The notes: generated from the letters alone by a model not told the origin. A stretch of DNA of 64,000 nt from an uncultured Actinomycetes bacterium (GCA_946803585.1 CAMPEQ010000006.1:1-64000); one strand, 5' to 3'. Shown: positions 8,964 to 19,161, counted from the stretch's first letter. Numbers and translations: made by a program.

Positions 8964-10268
8964 CGGTTCCTCAGTTACCGGGTCGACTTCGGTTGCCGGT
9001 TGGAAGATTCGCATGGTTGCCCAAATCGTGGCCGCTAGTAAGAACCCGATGCGAGCAACCTGCATGCTCACCCCTAGAACCGCGCCCTCCATCATGCTCC
9101 CGTAATAGAACGGATAGATGAGTTGACCAAAGATTGCGGCGGGCACACATAGCCAAATAATGGGACGCATCCGGGTTCGTGGGTCTAGTAAACACACGGC
9201 CGCAATTCCGACAACCCACACCATGTACTGCGGAGAGAAAACCCGGCTCGATGCGATCGAAATAAGCGTGATGGCAAACGCCACATCTGCCCCCGCCACG
9301 TGTTCGAGACGTCCACGCAGGCGCGCAAAGCCGATGACTGCCAGCGCAACGAAACCACTCAGGGCGACGGCAGAGGCAACGAGTCCGGCTCCGGTGGCGT
9401 CGATCTCCATCGACCCGTATCGGAATATCGTCGACATGTCGTAACCAAAAGCGTTCGCGAAGACATAGGGAATGCCACCGACCGATTCGATCTGCAGCCC
9501 GCGTTCGCCCTGCTCGGCCAAGAAGCTGCCCGAACCAGGACCCCAGAATGTCAACAGCACACTTGCAGATATGACGATCGCGAAGAAGCTTGCGAGGGCT
9601 ACTGGAAGCTTCTTGCGGGGTAAGGCCGCGAGTATGAATGCGGGCCAGACTTTGAGAAGCGCTCCGATACCGAGCATCAGCCCGGCTCTCAGAGGTTTGC
9701 TCAGCAGTAAGAGCGCAGCGACGGCAAACAAGGTTGGAAAGATATCGAATCTGGTCAGAAAGACCGGTCCTACTGCGGCGGCACCGAGTACATAGGCCCA
9801 CGGGCTTAATAGTGATGAGGTCTTGCGAGCTCGCAGAAGGAGCCAACCAAAGATGATGAGGTCAGCAAATAGCGCAAGAATGATGAACCCCAGTGACGGA
9901 TCTGCCGCTAGATGAGCGCCAACGACAAATACAAACCCAGCCAGTGGGGGGTACTGCCACATCGGGTCCGCGACCGGATAGTGGCCAGAGAGAATGACTT
10001 CCGACCAGGTCCAGTAGAGGTGGGTGTCATTGCTAATGAGGATTCCGCCGGGATAGAACATCAGCCCGAGCGGGATGAGAATCAGGAGCGCGCGAGTGAC
10101 CACATAGCTGACCAACAGGCCGGGCATCCCGCGCACATGCCGGGTCCTCGGAGAAGCCCACCATTGGCGAGTGCTCGTCGCCGCTGAACGTGTGGTGGAC
10201 GCCAGTGAACGCCGTGTGGTGCCCGTCTGTAGCGGTGGCTCTTGCGGTGGTGCAGTGGTTGTCATCAA
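8916..10268 (-). CDS. Polytopic GT87-like mannosyltransferase/membrane protein
   Basis: 450 aa, many TM segments; YWTWSEVILSGHYPVADPMWQYPPLAGFVF and SSRVFSPQYMVWVVG are typical of GT-C/GT87 proteins. Confidence 0.75.
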   Translation of the reverse strand: MMTTTAPPQEPPLQTGTTRRSLASTTRSAATSTRQWWASPRTRHVRGMPGLLVSYVVTRALLILIPLGLMFYPGGILISNDTHLYWTWSEVILSGHYPVADPMWQYPPLAGFVFVVGAHLAADPSLGFIILALFADLIIFGWLLLRARKTSSLLSPWAYVLGAAAVGPVFLTRFDIFPTLFAVAALLLLSKPLRAGLMLGIGALLKVWPAFILAALPRKKLPVALASFFAIVISASVLLTFWGPGSGSFLAEQGERGLQIESVGGIPYVFANAFGYDMSTIFRYGSMEIDATGAGLVASAVALSGFVALAVIGFARLRGRLEHVAGADVAFAITLISIASSRVFSPQYMVWVVGIAAVCLLDPRTRMRPIIWLCVPAAIFGQLIYPFYYGSMMEGAVLGVSMQVARIGFLLAATIWATMRIFQPATEVDPVTEEPLDDEFGAPVRVIASK

Positions 10269-11746
10269 CCGTCCCCCGGCGGTAGCAACAGCACGTACTC
10301 AGCCTGGTTCCCGATTTCGGTCCAACCCCGGTCCGTCAGCAGTTCAACTACGGGCGCGGAGCTTGGCAGTAGCGCAATGTTTGGCTCTAGTTGGGTAATT
10401 GTCTCATTCCACCCAGGTTCTCCCCGCTCCATGGCCAGATATTCATCAATGTAAGCAGCGCCATACCTATCGGCGCGCCCGTCGATGCCAACCTGTACTA
10501 GGTCGCGGCTGACCTCGGGGCGTGCGAACCATAGGACGAGCCCGCTGACGTTGTAACCGTTGAGTACCCGGCTAGGCTCCTCACGCGCGGCAATCGTTGC
10601 CACCAAGTCGGTTGGACGGGAGTCAGTAGGGATCGGATCAGATGCAGCTGTAGCGGCTAACCCGATAAGCACTCCGAACGCGAGTAGGAAGCCGGTCGCG
10701 GGCTTGCTGATACGAGCGAGTGCCGGTGATTTCTCCCGGGCAGGCGGTCCCGCGAATGCAACGCTGAGACGCCACGCCAGTAGCGGTGCCAATAGCAGCA
10801 CAGCAGGTGCAATATTGCGAGCGGCGCTCGCCCCGAAGATCGCGATTGCGATCGCAAAGAGGACTTCGGAACGCGTTGGGCGACGCCTACCGCGGGCCCA
10901 AGCGATCGCGAGCAGGATCAGGATGGCCGAAAGCCCAATGCTGACCAGTGAGGTGAAACTAGTTGGGTTCCACTCCACGATGTGACCGGTGGTCTCGGCA
11001 AACCGAAGGGGTACCAGCAGATTGAGAGGTCCGATGGGAGTGAGGCTGCCGCCGACAATTGCGGCCAATAGCGACCAGCCAGCCGTGCGAGCGCACCGAT
11101 CTGACCACCCATGATCGAGGATCCGTCCGATGATGCCTAAGGCGAGCGCGACGGGAACCATGATCCATAGCCCGTGGCAGTTCGCCCATATGGCGCAAAC
11201 CAGCAAGATGACCCACCACGTCGGGGCACGGTTGTCCCGGACAAGGCGCAGCCACCACCAGCCAACGATCGGCAAGACGATGAAGGAAACCTGCTGGGGG
11301 CGGTCCTGGGCAAATACGAAGAGGGTGAAGGCTGAGGCTAAGTACGTGGTCAGAATTGCCCAGGATCGGTTCTGACGGTCCCGGAGGAGAACGAGCAGGA
11401 CACTCACTAGTGCCAGCGCGGTCGTGACGACTCGGAAACCGACAAGACCGGTTAAGCCGGCAGCGTCGTTTAGCCAGGAGAAGAGAATCTCAACTATCCA
11501 TTGGGTCGATACCCAGGTGTAGTCCACCGGGGCGTAGGACCAGTCGCGCCCGGCGTCATAGATGGATACGCCACCGAGAAGCTCATCGCCGAGGCGGATG
11601 TGCCAAAAGACGTCTAGGTCACGCAGGGAACCTGCGGTGGTCGCTACAACAAGGAGCCCGATGGCCGTGGCAGCCAGTATCGCTGGTCCCCGCCAGGATC
11701 GTCTATCGAGGTCCGGGCTCGAAACACGGTTCAGTTCCTGGCTCAT
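10265..11746 (-). CDS. Polytopic membrane protein, possible GT-C glycosyltransferase-like
   Basis: 493 aa, many TM segments, RDLDVFWHIRLGDELLGG N-terminal loop; overlaps the downstream gene start by 4 nt. Confidence 0.65.
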   Translation of the reverse strand: MSQELNRVSSPDLDRRSWRGPAILAATAIGLLVVATTAGSLRDLDVFWHIRLGDELLGGVSIYDAGRDWSYAPVDYTWVSTQWIVEILFSWLNDAAGLTGLVGFRVVTTALALVSVLLVLLRDRQNRSWAILTTYLASAFTLFVFAQDRPQQVSFIVLPIVGWWWLRLVRDNRAPTWWVILLVCAIWANCHGLWIMVPVALALGIIGRILDHGWSDRCARTAGWSLLAAIVGGSLTPIGPLNLLVPLRFAETTGHIVEWNPTSFTSLVSIGLSAILILLAIAWARGRRRPTRSEVLFAIAIAIFGASAARNIAPAVLLLAPLLAWRLSVAFAGPPAREKSPALARISKPATGFLLAFGVLIGLAATAASDPIPTDSRPTDLVATIAAREEPSRVLNGYNVSGLVLWFARPEVSRDLVQVGIDGRADRYGAAYIDEYLAMERGEPGWNETITQLEPNIALLPSSAPVVELLTDRGWTEIGNQAEYVLLLPPGDG

Positions 11747-11768
11747 TGATCCCGTGGATTTCGCGAGT

Positions 11769-12410
11769 TCAGTACTGATCTTCAGATTGTTTGAGCAGGC
11801 CGAGGCGAAGCGCCGACATCAGAGCTTGGGCACGGTTACCGGCGCCGAGCTTCTCATAGAGCTTCGAGATGTGGGTCTTGGTTGTCGACTCACTGATGTA
11901 GAGCTGCCGAGAGATCTGCGCGACTCCCAAGCCGTCTGCGAGTAGCTGAAGTACCTCTCGCTCCCGGGGACTGAGTTTCGGTCCGGAAGGTGACAACTTG
12001 CGCTTCATCGCCTCAGCCAGATCAGTTGCGGTGAACGCGTGCGGTGAGGATGCGGCGTGGCGAGCGGCAGCGACAACGTCTTCGGCCGGAGCGTTCTTTG
12101 GGACGAAGGCGCTCGCACCGGCCTCTAGTGCATCAAACAACTGTTGATCGCCGGCATACATCGTGAGAATGACGATTCCCATGTCAGGAAAGTTGACTCG
12201 GGCTTTCTGAGCGGCCTCGATTCCCGAGCCGTCTGGTAGGCGCACGTCGAAGACGACCACATTGGGGGTCAACAGACTCAGCTGGCGGGCGGCGTCAGCA
12301 GCGTTCGCAGCCTCCCCAACGACCTCGAAGTCGTCGACTCGCTCGAAGGCACGTCGCAACCCCTGACGGATCAGTTCGTGATCGTCAACGATCAGAATCG
12401 TGATTGGCAC
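11769..12410 (-). CDS. NarL/LuxR-family response regulator
   Basis: Receiver (ILIVDDHELIRQGL, VVVFDVRLPDGSG) and LuxR HTH (LSPREREVLQLLADGLGVAQISRQLYISESTTKTHISKLYEKLG). Confidence 0.95.
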   Translation of the reverse strand: MPITILIVDDHELIRQGLRRAFERVDDFEVVGEAANAADAARQLSLLTPNVVVFDVRLPDGSGIEAAQKARVNFPDMGIVILTMYAGDQQLFDALEAGASAFVPKNAPAEDVVAAARHAASSPHAFTATDLAEAMKRKLSPSGPKLSPREREVLQLLADGLGVAQISRQLYISESTTKTHISKLYEKLGAGNRAQALMSALRLGLLKQSEDQY

Positions 12411-13587
12411 GACGCCATCCTTTCCTTGTGCGCGACTTCTTTGACCCAGCGTGTGAGTCGAGCTGAGGAGTACCCAGAATCATCTCCACCACTGTGCCTC
12501 CGCCATCACGCTTGCGAACAGTTAGTTCGACCCCGAGTCTTCCGGCTCGTTCCCGCATGATGTCTAAGCCATAGCTGTCGATGCGCGGCGAGCCGAGCCC
12601 TCGGCCATCGTCCGCGACTCGCAAGAAGGCATGTGGTGGGGTGACTCGGCAGGTGACCCACAGGTTCTTAGCCTTTGCGTGACGCCGAACATTTGTGACA
12701 GCTTCCTGTGCAATCCGTAGGAACTGCACCTCCGTTTCGACGTTGAGTCGGTCGGCGGATTCGTCGAGAACCAGATGAACGGTGAGCCCCGATGACGTCC
12801 CCACTTGGCGGATATAGCTGGAAAGGGCAGCCCCGAGTCCACCGTGAGGTTGAACGTCGCTTCGCAGGTCGAAGATCGATAGGCGCAGTTCGCTGACGAT
12901 CCGAGTGAGTTCGCTGCGTAGCGCTGCGATGCGATCCCGCTGATCGGGGTCAGCCTCCTCGGCGACTAACTCGTCGACGACGTACCCCAACGAGGCGATC
13001 TCTTGCGCGATACCGTCGTGGATCTCCCGGGCAAGCCGACGTCGTTCCTCGACCGTAGCTAGCGCTCGGACCTCGCTAAAAAGCCTGCCGGAGTCGAGTT
13101 GTAGCGCACCGCTGTTCATCGTCAATTGTGCGAACGTGAGTTCTTCGCCGGACCAGAGATCGCCCTCGCGTTCGATCGCGACCGCTCCGATGAGTCGGTT
13201 TCCTAGACTCAACGGCAGCAGTGCACATACTCCCGAGTCAGGGTCGGAGAATGACCCAATCCGAGTGACAGCGACTCCGGATTCTAGCGCTGCTCGCCAC
13301 ATGGGGTGTGACTCGTCGATTGCCCAACTGACGTGATCTGGGCTCAACTCGGTTAAGGGAACTGCCCGGTCTGAGTCGGTCAGAGTGAAGAGCACTGCGC
13401 GGTCATTGGGAACGTCTTCGCGGACTTGTTGCAGCATCGCTTGGCCGAGGCTGACTTCGTCGAGTCCGGCAGGTAGGGCTCGGGCGACCTCACGCAGTTC
13501 GCGGAGTAGTGCGTGCGCCGAGACGGCATCGGAGGATCCACCCTCCTGGGGGGTGTGCCCCTGGGCCTCTGCTGTTACGTCGCTCAC
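12385..13587 (-). CDS. GAF-containing NarX/DesK-type sensor histidine kinase
   Basis: HisKA_3 motif RRRLAREIHDGIAQEIASLGY and HATPase motifs (QEAVTNVRRHAKAKNL, VADDGRGLG); overlaps response regulator. Confidence 0.92.
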   Translation of the reverse strand: MSDVTAEAQGHTPQEGGSSDAVSAHALLRELREVARALPAGLDEVSLGQAMLQQVREDVPNDRAVLFTLTDSDRAVPLTELSPDHVSWAIDESHPMWRAALESGVAVTRIGSFSDPDSGVCALLPLSLGNRLIGAVAIEREGDLWSGEELTFAQLTMNSGALQLDSGRLFSEVRALATVEERRRLAREIHDGIAQEIASLGYVVDELVAEEADPDQRDRIAALRSELTRIVSELRLSIFDLRSDVQPHGGLGAALSSYIRQVGTSSGLTVHLVLDESADRLNVETEVQFLRIAQEAVTNVRRHAKAKNLWVTCRVTPPHAFLRVADDGRGLGSPRIDSYGLDIMRERAGRLGVELTVRKRDGGGTVVEMILGTPQLDSHAGSKKSRTRKGWRRANHDSDR

Positions 13588-13679
13588 AGTTGAACGGTGC
13601 CATGAGTTGAGTGAAGTATCTACTCGGTTGATGTCGAACTAGGACATTCGGCCCATCCGAGCCAGATACACTCTGCTAG

Positions 13680-14108
13680 GTGGCTGGTATCGACCTGGTT
13701 GATGAGACGTTCATTGCGGCTGATCCGGCTCGGGTAGCGGCAGTCGTCGCCGATCAGCGACGCTGGCGGGAGTGGTTTCCAGGGCTCAAGTTGACGGTTT
13801 TCATGGACCGTGGGATCCAAGGAATCCGGTGGTCTGTGACTGGAAGCTTCGTAGGTTCCACGGAGATCTGGCTCGAGGAGTTCAGCGATGGGGTGATCCT
13901 GCACTACTACCTGCGAGTCGAACCAACTCGCAGTGGAACCGATTCGACCCCGGTCCCGTATCCGGATACGCCCGCGGGCTTTCGCGCCGCAGCCAAAGAA
14001 CGAGTGAAGGCTGCGCATCGGGGAAAGCAAGTATTCTGGGCGCTCAAGGACGAGCTCGAGGGATCTCGCGAGGTTGGTGCGGATGCCGCCACGAGCCGAG
14101 ACAGTTAG
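13680..14108 (+). CDS. SRPBCC/polyketide-cyclase-like protein
   Basis: GIDLVDETFIAADPARVAAVVADQRRWREWFPGLKLTVFMDRG, START-like fold pattern; GTG start. Confidence 0.65.
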   Translation: MAGIDLVDETFIAADPARVAAVVADQRRWREWFPGLKLTVFMDRGIQGIRWSVTGSFVGSTEIWLEEFSDGVILHYYLRVEPTRSGTDSTPVPYPDTPAGFRAAAKERVKAAHRGKQVFWALKDELEGSREVGADAATSRDS

Positions 14109-14151
14109 CTAGCGACCGATGAATGGCGACGGACAGGTGAGGTGAGAATCG

Positions 14152-14934
14152 ATGCGAGTGCACATCGTGAGTGATGTCCATGGCGCCGTCGACGCTCTAG
14201 CCGAGGCCGCCGACGGTTCAGATTTGTTTATTTGTTTGGGCGATCTGTTGCTCTACCTAGACTACGCGGATCCATCGCAAGGCGCCTTCGCCGACGTATT
14301 TGGGGTCGATGTCGCGACCGAGTACATCGCGTTGCGGCTCGCTAAGCGATTCGAGGAGGCACGCGCGCTCACCGCCGCCGCTTGGGAACGCATTGACGGC
14401 GCGGATGACCCTTCACGCCGGGCAGAGCGCTTTACCTCGATCATCCGTGAGCAGTATGCGGATGTATTTGCGGCGCTTCCTTCTCCGTCTCTGTTCACCT
14501 TTGGGAATGTGGACATTCCAGATCTAGCCAGGCCGTACCTGCGCGAAGGTCAGCAACTTCTGGACGGTCAGGTAGTGGAAATCGATGGGCTGACCTTCGG
14601 CTTTGTCGGCGCCGGGCTGCCCTCCCCATACCGCACGCCCAATGAGATCAGTGTCGCTGAGTTTGATGCGAAGGTTGCGGCACTTGGTTCGGTTGATGTT
14701 CTCTGCACCCATATTCCGCCGGCCATTCCCGAATTGACATTTGATGTCGTTGCCCGACGCTTCGAGGTTGGAAGTCAGTCGGTTCTCGAACTCATCGAGG
14801 CCACAGCACCACGATTCGCGCTATTTGGACACGTTCATCAGCCATTGGCGCAGCGATTCCGGATTGGTCGAACGGAATGCCTGAACGTAGGTCACTTCCG
14901 AAGCCGTCGGCGCCCATTGGTGTTGGACCTGTGA
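14152..14934 (+). CDS. Metallophosphoesterase
   Basis: HIVSDVHGAVDALAEAA, LFICLGDLLLY, GNVD, VLCTHIPPAIP, LFGHVHQP motifs. Confidence 0.85.
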   Translation: MRVHIVSDVHGAVDALAEAADGSDLFICLGDLLLYLDYADPSQGAFADVFGVDVATEYIALRLAKRFEEARALTAAAWERIDGADDPSRRAERFTSIIREQYADVFAALPSPSLFTFGNVDIPDLARPYLREGQQLLDGQVVEIDGLTFGFVGAGLPSPYRTPNEISVAEFDAKVAALGSVDVLCTHIPPAIPELTFDVVARRFEVGSQSVLELIEATAPRFALFGHVHQPLAQRFRIGRTECLNVGHFRSRRRPLVLDL

Positions 14935-15074
14935 AGATGAATGACACCATTAATCGTGTGATCAGCTTTTCGCCCGACCCTGCATGGGTATTGATATTCA
15001 GCGATACGCCAAGATGAACACCACAGTTACGCGGCTGCGGCTGCGTGTCCTCGGCAGCGTTGAAGGGGTTTCGA

Positions 15075-15545
15075 ATGCCAGAACGCACTAGCGGCGAGAT
15101 CACGATTAGCGCTTCCGCGGCTGCCGTGATGCAGGTTATTGCAGATCTTCGGGCCTACCCTGAGTGGAGCGAGGGGATCGACGAGGTCGAGGTTCTCGAT
15201 TCCTTTCCCGATGGTCGCCCGCAGCGGGCCAGATTCTCTTTCAATCCTGGACCAATTGCGGACACCTTCGTCCTGGAATACGAGTGGGATGGGGACAGTT
15301 CGGTGAGCTGGGTGCTTACCGAGGGAACCCTGGTCAAAGCGCAAGAAGGTCGCTATACCCTCGCGGTCGAAGATAGTGGTGCGGTCCTCGTGACGTACGA
15401 GCTTGCTGTTGAGCTCAGCATTCCGATGATTGGAAAGATTCGGGCCCGAGCTGAAAAGATGATCGTCAAGACTGCCCTAGTTGGGCTCAAGAACCGAGTC
15501 GAGAGCCCCGTTTCCGAGGATGAGGAGAACCGCAAAAATGTCTGA
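15075..15545 (+). CDS. SRPBCC family protein (tandem copy 1)
   Basis: TSGEITISASAAAVMQVIADLRAYPEWSEGIDEVEVL...; ATG at 15075; similar throughout to the next CDS. Confidence 0.85.
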   Translation: MPERTSGEITISASAAAVMQVIADLRAYPEWSEGIDEVEVLDSFPDGRPQRARFSFNPGPIADTFVLEYEWDGDSSVSWVLTEGTLVKAQEGRYTLAVEDSGAVLVTYELAVELSIPMIGKIRARAEKMIVKTALVGLKNRVESPVSEDEENRKNV

Positions 15546-15975
15546 GAAGACTCAAGGTGATATCGATATCAAGAGCGATGCGACGAGCATTATGGACGTG
15601 ATTGGTGATTTGCCGGCGTACCCGACGTGGGCGGAGGGCGTGAAGTCAGCCGAGATCCTCGAGACGTTTCCAGACGGTCGGTGTAAGCGCATTCGGATGG
15701 ACTTCGCCTCCGGTCCGATCAAGGACCAATTCGTCTTGGAGTACGACTGGAACGGCGTCGAATCCGTTTCGTGGTCACTTGTCGAGGGCAAGGTGCTCAC
15801 CCAAGAGGACGGTACTTACAGCCTGACAGATAACGGCGATGGTTCGATCAACGTCCGGTATGACCTCGAGGTTGAGCTCTCAATCAAAGTGCCAGGAATT
15901 CTTCGACGCCAGGCTGAGAAGAAGATGGTTCAGTCCGCACTGCAGGGTCTCAAGAAGCGCGTTGAGAGCCTGTAA
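15538..15975 (+). CDS. SRPBCC family protein (tandem copy 2)
   Basis: GDIDIKSDATSIMDVIGDLPAYPTWAEGVKSAEIL...; ATG at 15538 overlapping the previous stop. Confidence 0.85.
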   Translation: MSEKTQGDIDIKSDATSIMDVIGDLPAYPTWAEGVKSAEILETFPDGRCKRIRMDFASGPIKDQFVLEYDWNGVESVSWSLVEGKVLTQEDGTYSLTDNGDGSINVRYDLEVELSIKVPGILRRQAEKKMVQSALQGLKKRVESL

Positions 15976-16031
15976 GCGGTAGAAAGGCAGATTCAACTGA
16001 CTTCGAGGCTGTATCCGGGTAGGTGCGAGGA

Positions 16032-17237
16032 ATGCGAACGCTGCTGTTCACCGGCAAGGGCGGGGTCGGGAAGACCACAATCGCTGCTGGAACTGCCGCG
16101 CGCGCGGCTCAGGACGGACATAAGACCCTTGTCTTGTCGACCGATCCGGCCCACTCCTTATCGGATGCGCTGGGAATTCCCGAACCGGCCTATGGCCAAG
16201 GACCCATCGAAATTGCGCCCAATCTGTGGTCACTGCACGTAGATGTTCGCGACCGATTCACGAAGGCGTGGGGCGAGATCCAGCGATATCTTCTCGATGT
16301 TCTGGACTCGGCTGGGGTAGACCCGATCGAGGCTGAGGAGTTGACTGTCCTTCCAGGGGCGGAAGAAGTCCTCGCACTGCTTGAGGTTCGGGATCAGGTG
16401 CGCAGCGGTTCTTGGGATGTCGTCATTCTTGATTGCGCTCCGACGGCAGAGACGCTGCGCCTGCTCGCACTGCCGGACGCACTGCGTTGGTACATGGATC
16501 GGATCTGGCCCACTGAGCGCAGGGTGCTTGGGGTGTTACGCCCGATACTGCGTCGTGCAAGCGGTGTGCCGATGCCACGAGATCAGGTGCTTGACGCGAT
16601 CGAGCGACTTCACGAGGACCTCTCCGACGTACGCAGTGTGTTGACGGCCGATGACGCGTCGGTACGTCTGGTGACAACTCCGGAAGCCGTGGTGTTTGCC
16701 GAAGCAAGGCGCACCCTCACTTCGCTTGCGCTTTATGGCTATCGAGTCGATGGAATCGTCGTGAATCGTGTCTTCCCGCTCACTGGAGCCGACGAGTGGC
16801 GGGCAAAGTGGATCACGGCTCAGGCGATCCAGTTGGCCAGGATCGAGGCCGATTGCGATCCGGTCCCGGTCGTGAAGGCGGCGTACCAGCCGGCCGAGCC
16901 AGTCGGCCCGACCGCATTAGCTGATCTCGTAACTGCGGTATATGGGGACGAAGACCCAATTGCTATTCATCAGGTTCCTGACCCGTTGACGGTTACGCGT
17001 AAGGGGGAAGATTTCCAATTGGGGATCTCGCTACCCCTTGTGGTTAAAGGGGATGTCGATGTCGCCCGCCGCGGAGATGAGCTAATGGTCACGGTGGGGG
17101 CTCACCGCCGTATGCTGTCACTGCCAAGTGCTTTGCGCCGCTGCGACATCCGTGGAGCGCATCTTGAACCAGGTCGACTCCTCGTCGACTTCACCCCAGA
17201 TCCTGCTCAGTTCCCGCGGAAGGTAAATCGTGACTGA
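16032..17237 (+). CDS. ArsA/Get3-family ATPase
   Basis: Deviant Walker A TGKGGVGKTTIAAGTAARAA and LVLSTDPAHSLSDALG; C-terminal ArsA_HSP20-like tail. Confidence 0.92.
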   Translation: MRTLLFTGKGGVGKTTIAAGTAARAAQDGHKTLVLSTDPAHSLSDALGIPEPAYGQGPIEIAPNLWSLHVDVRDRFTKAWGEIQRYLLDVLDSAGVDPIEAEELTVLPGAEEVLALLEVRDQVRSGSWDVVILDCAPTAETLRLLALPDALRWYMDRIWPTERRVLGVLRPILRRASGVPMPRDQVLDAIERLHEDLSDVRSVLTADDASVRLVTTPEAVVFAEARRTLTSLALYGYRVDGIVVNRVFPLTGADEWRAKWITAQAIQLARIEADCDPVPVVKAAYQPAEPVGPTALADLVTAVYGDEDPIAIHQVPDPLTVTRKGEDFQLGISLPLVVKGDVDVARRGDELMVTVGAHRRMLSLPSALRRCDIRGAHLEPGRLLVDFTPDPAQFPRKVNRD

Positions 17238-17805
17238 TTCCGATGACGACTCATCTGCACGGAACAACGAATCAGGTCGAGAGGCGCCTCCTTGGTGGCA
17301 CGAGGCATTCGAAGATGATGAGGCGGCTGATGGAGTCGGTACCGCCGCGCAGGAGGCCGTCAAACTCGCTGCTGCTGTCACGAGTTGGGCCAATGACTCG
17401 GGTGTGGCTGACATTCTGAAATCGGTCGTGGAGCAGGCTGGTGACGCGCTACGCGGCGCGGCGGCCACTGCGGCGTCCACCGCATCGAGCGCTGCCTCAA
17501 GTGCAGCATCTACCGCTTCGGCTGCCAAAGATCACACACACGACCGTGAAGGTGCGTTTACAAGCGCGGAGGGTGCGCATGACTGCGCGACCTGCGAGAA
17601 CTGTCCTATCTGTCAGGGGGTCGAGGTTCTGCGAACAGTCTCGCCGGAAACGGCAGCGAGCGTTTCCGACGCGATGGCGGCGGTAACTAGCGCTTTGCGG
17701 CAGGCGATGAGCAATGTCGCCGCAGAGCATTCGGACGCCGACACCGATACCGATGCCGATGATCCAGAGCCGCCGAGCAGTGTGCAACATATCAAGGTCG
17801 ACTAG
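17230..17805 (+). CDS. Ala-rich protein with CxxCxxCxxC-like cluster
   Basis: ORF overlaps the arsA-like stop; Ala/Ser-rich N-terminal half then DCATCENCPICQGVEVLRTVSPE. Confidence 0.65.
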   Translation: MTDSDDDSSARNNESGREAPPWWHEAFEDDEAADGVGTAAQEAVKLAAAVTSWANDSGVADILKSVVEQAGDALRGAAATAASTASSAASSAASTASAAKDHTHDREGAFTSAEGAHDCATCENCPICQGVEVLRTVSPETAASVSDAMAAVTSALRQAMSNVAAEHSDADTDTDADDPEPPSSVQHIKVD

Positions 17806-17917
17806 CTGCTGATCTTCCGTGCTCGATCTGCTTAGTGGGCGTCCGCTGGATTAGCGCGCCACCCGCCACATCGATACCGTGGCTGCCAAGGATCGCGGGA
17901 ATCGTTGAGGAGTATTG

Positions 17918-18859
17918 ATGGGCTTAACTGTCGGAATCGATGTTGGTGGAACAAAGGTTGCGGGCGGCGTTGTCGACGACTCCGGCAATGTGCTCCAGTC
18001 GGATGTTCGTAAGACGGTTGGGCGCGACCCAGAGGCACTCGAAGGCTCGATTATTGAGCTCATCAACGAGTACAAGTTGTCATATGAGGTTGAGGCCGTT
18101 GGTGTTGGCTTTGCCGGCTTCATTGACGAGAAGCGCTCACGGGTGTTGATGGCGGCCAACCTCGGCTGGAAGGACGAGCCGCTTAAGGCAGCGCTGGAGA
18201 GTCAAGTTGGCCTGCCCGTTGTCGTCGAGAATGACGCAAATGCGGCGGCTTGGGGCGAGTATCGATTCGGCGGCGACGATATCCCCTTAGACATGGTCTG
18301 CGTGACCGTTGGCACCGGCATCGGCGGTGGACTCATCTTGGGAGGACATCTCTACCGTGGCGCACATGGTGTCGCGGCGGAGTTCGGCCACCTTTGTGTC
18401 GAGCCCGAAGGCCGCCTATGCGGGTGCGGTAATCGCGGATGCTGGGAGCAATACGCCAGCGGGAATGCATTGGTCCGCGAAGCTCGGCAGTTAGCCGCAG
18501 ACCGACGTGCAGAAGCTCAAATCCTCCTTGGCCTCGGTGATGGTTCCCCGGAAGGGGTCTCGGGTAAGCACGTCACGGAGGCTGCTCGCCTGGATGATCC
18601 GGTGGCCCTTGCCGCCTTCGACTACCTCGCGGGTTGGCTTGGGCAAGGGATTGCCGACCTCACGTCATTATTGGATCCGGCGTGCTTCATCATCGGCGGC
18701 GGCGTGAGCGAAGCCGGGGATCTGCTACTCGGGCCGACCCGTCGGGCCTTCTCTGCCGCACTATCAGGTGGTGGAACTCGACCGTCGCCGCAGATTCGGC
18801 TCGCCAAACTCGGAAACGCTGCCGGGCTGGTTGGAGCCGCTGATCTTGCCCGGATCTAG
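17918..18859 (+). CDS. ROK-family glucokinase
   Basis: VGIDVGGTKVAGGVVDD, ENDANAAAWGEYRFG, GTGIGGGLILGG, ROK zinc motif CVEPEGRLCGCGNRGCWEQYASG. Confidence 0.93.
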   Translation: MGLTVGIDVGGTKVAGGVVDDSGNVLQSDVRKTVGRDPEALEGSIIELINEYKLSYEVEAVGVGFAGFIDEKRSRVLMAANLGWKDEPLKAALESQVGLPVVVENDANAAAWGEYRFGGDDIPLDMVCVTVGTGIGGGLILGGHLYRGAHGVAAEFGHLCVEPEGRLCGCGNRGCWEQYASGNALVREARQLAADRRAEAQILLGLGDGSPEGVSGKHVTEAARLDDPVALAAFDYLAGWLGQGIADLTSLLDPACFIIGGGVSEAGDLLLGPTRRAFSAALSGGGTRPSPQIRLAKLGNAAGLVGAADLARI

Positions 18860-18885
18860 CCGACTCCGACTACTCGTTGCCGAGC

Positions 18886-19155
18886 TCAGAGCGCTGAGCC
18901 GTCGTCCCAACCGGAATCCTTGGGAGCCCGATCGTTGGATGAGCGGAAGAAGAGCACAAGGAAGCTGATCACAAAAATCAGCACACAGGCCGATCCGAGT
19001 CGGACCGGCTCATAGGTGAGCAGAATCCCCACAATCACGAAGACCAGTGGGGCGCCAATGACTCCGGCTAATGCCGCAGCCTTGATTGGATCGGTGACCT
19101 TGATTGGGGGAGGCTCTGGCGGGACGAAGTTGTCGGCGCTCTCGTTGTCATGCAT
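18886..19155 (-). CDS. Small membrane protein of unknown function
   Basis: 89 aa with two TM segments (AAALAGVIGAPLVFVIVGILL; ACVLIFVISFLVLFF). Confidence 0.55.
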   Translation of the reverse strand: MHDNESADNFVPPEPPPIKVTDPIKAAALAGVIGAPLVFVIVGILLTYEPVRLGSACVLIFVISFLVLFFRSSNDRAPKDSGWDDGSAL

Positions 19156-19161
19156 AGCTGG

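Noticed and set aside
8971-9846. 291-aa minus-strand ORF inside the GT87-like gene
   Set aside because: Overlaps a convincing membrane-protein frame; translation is Arg/Ser/Cys-rich with no motif.
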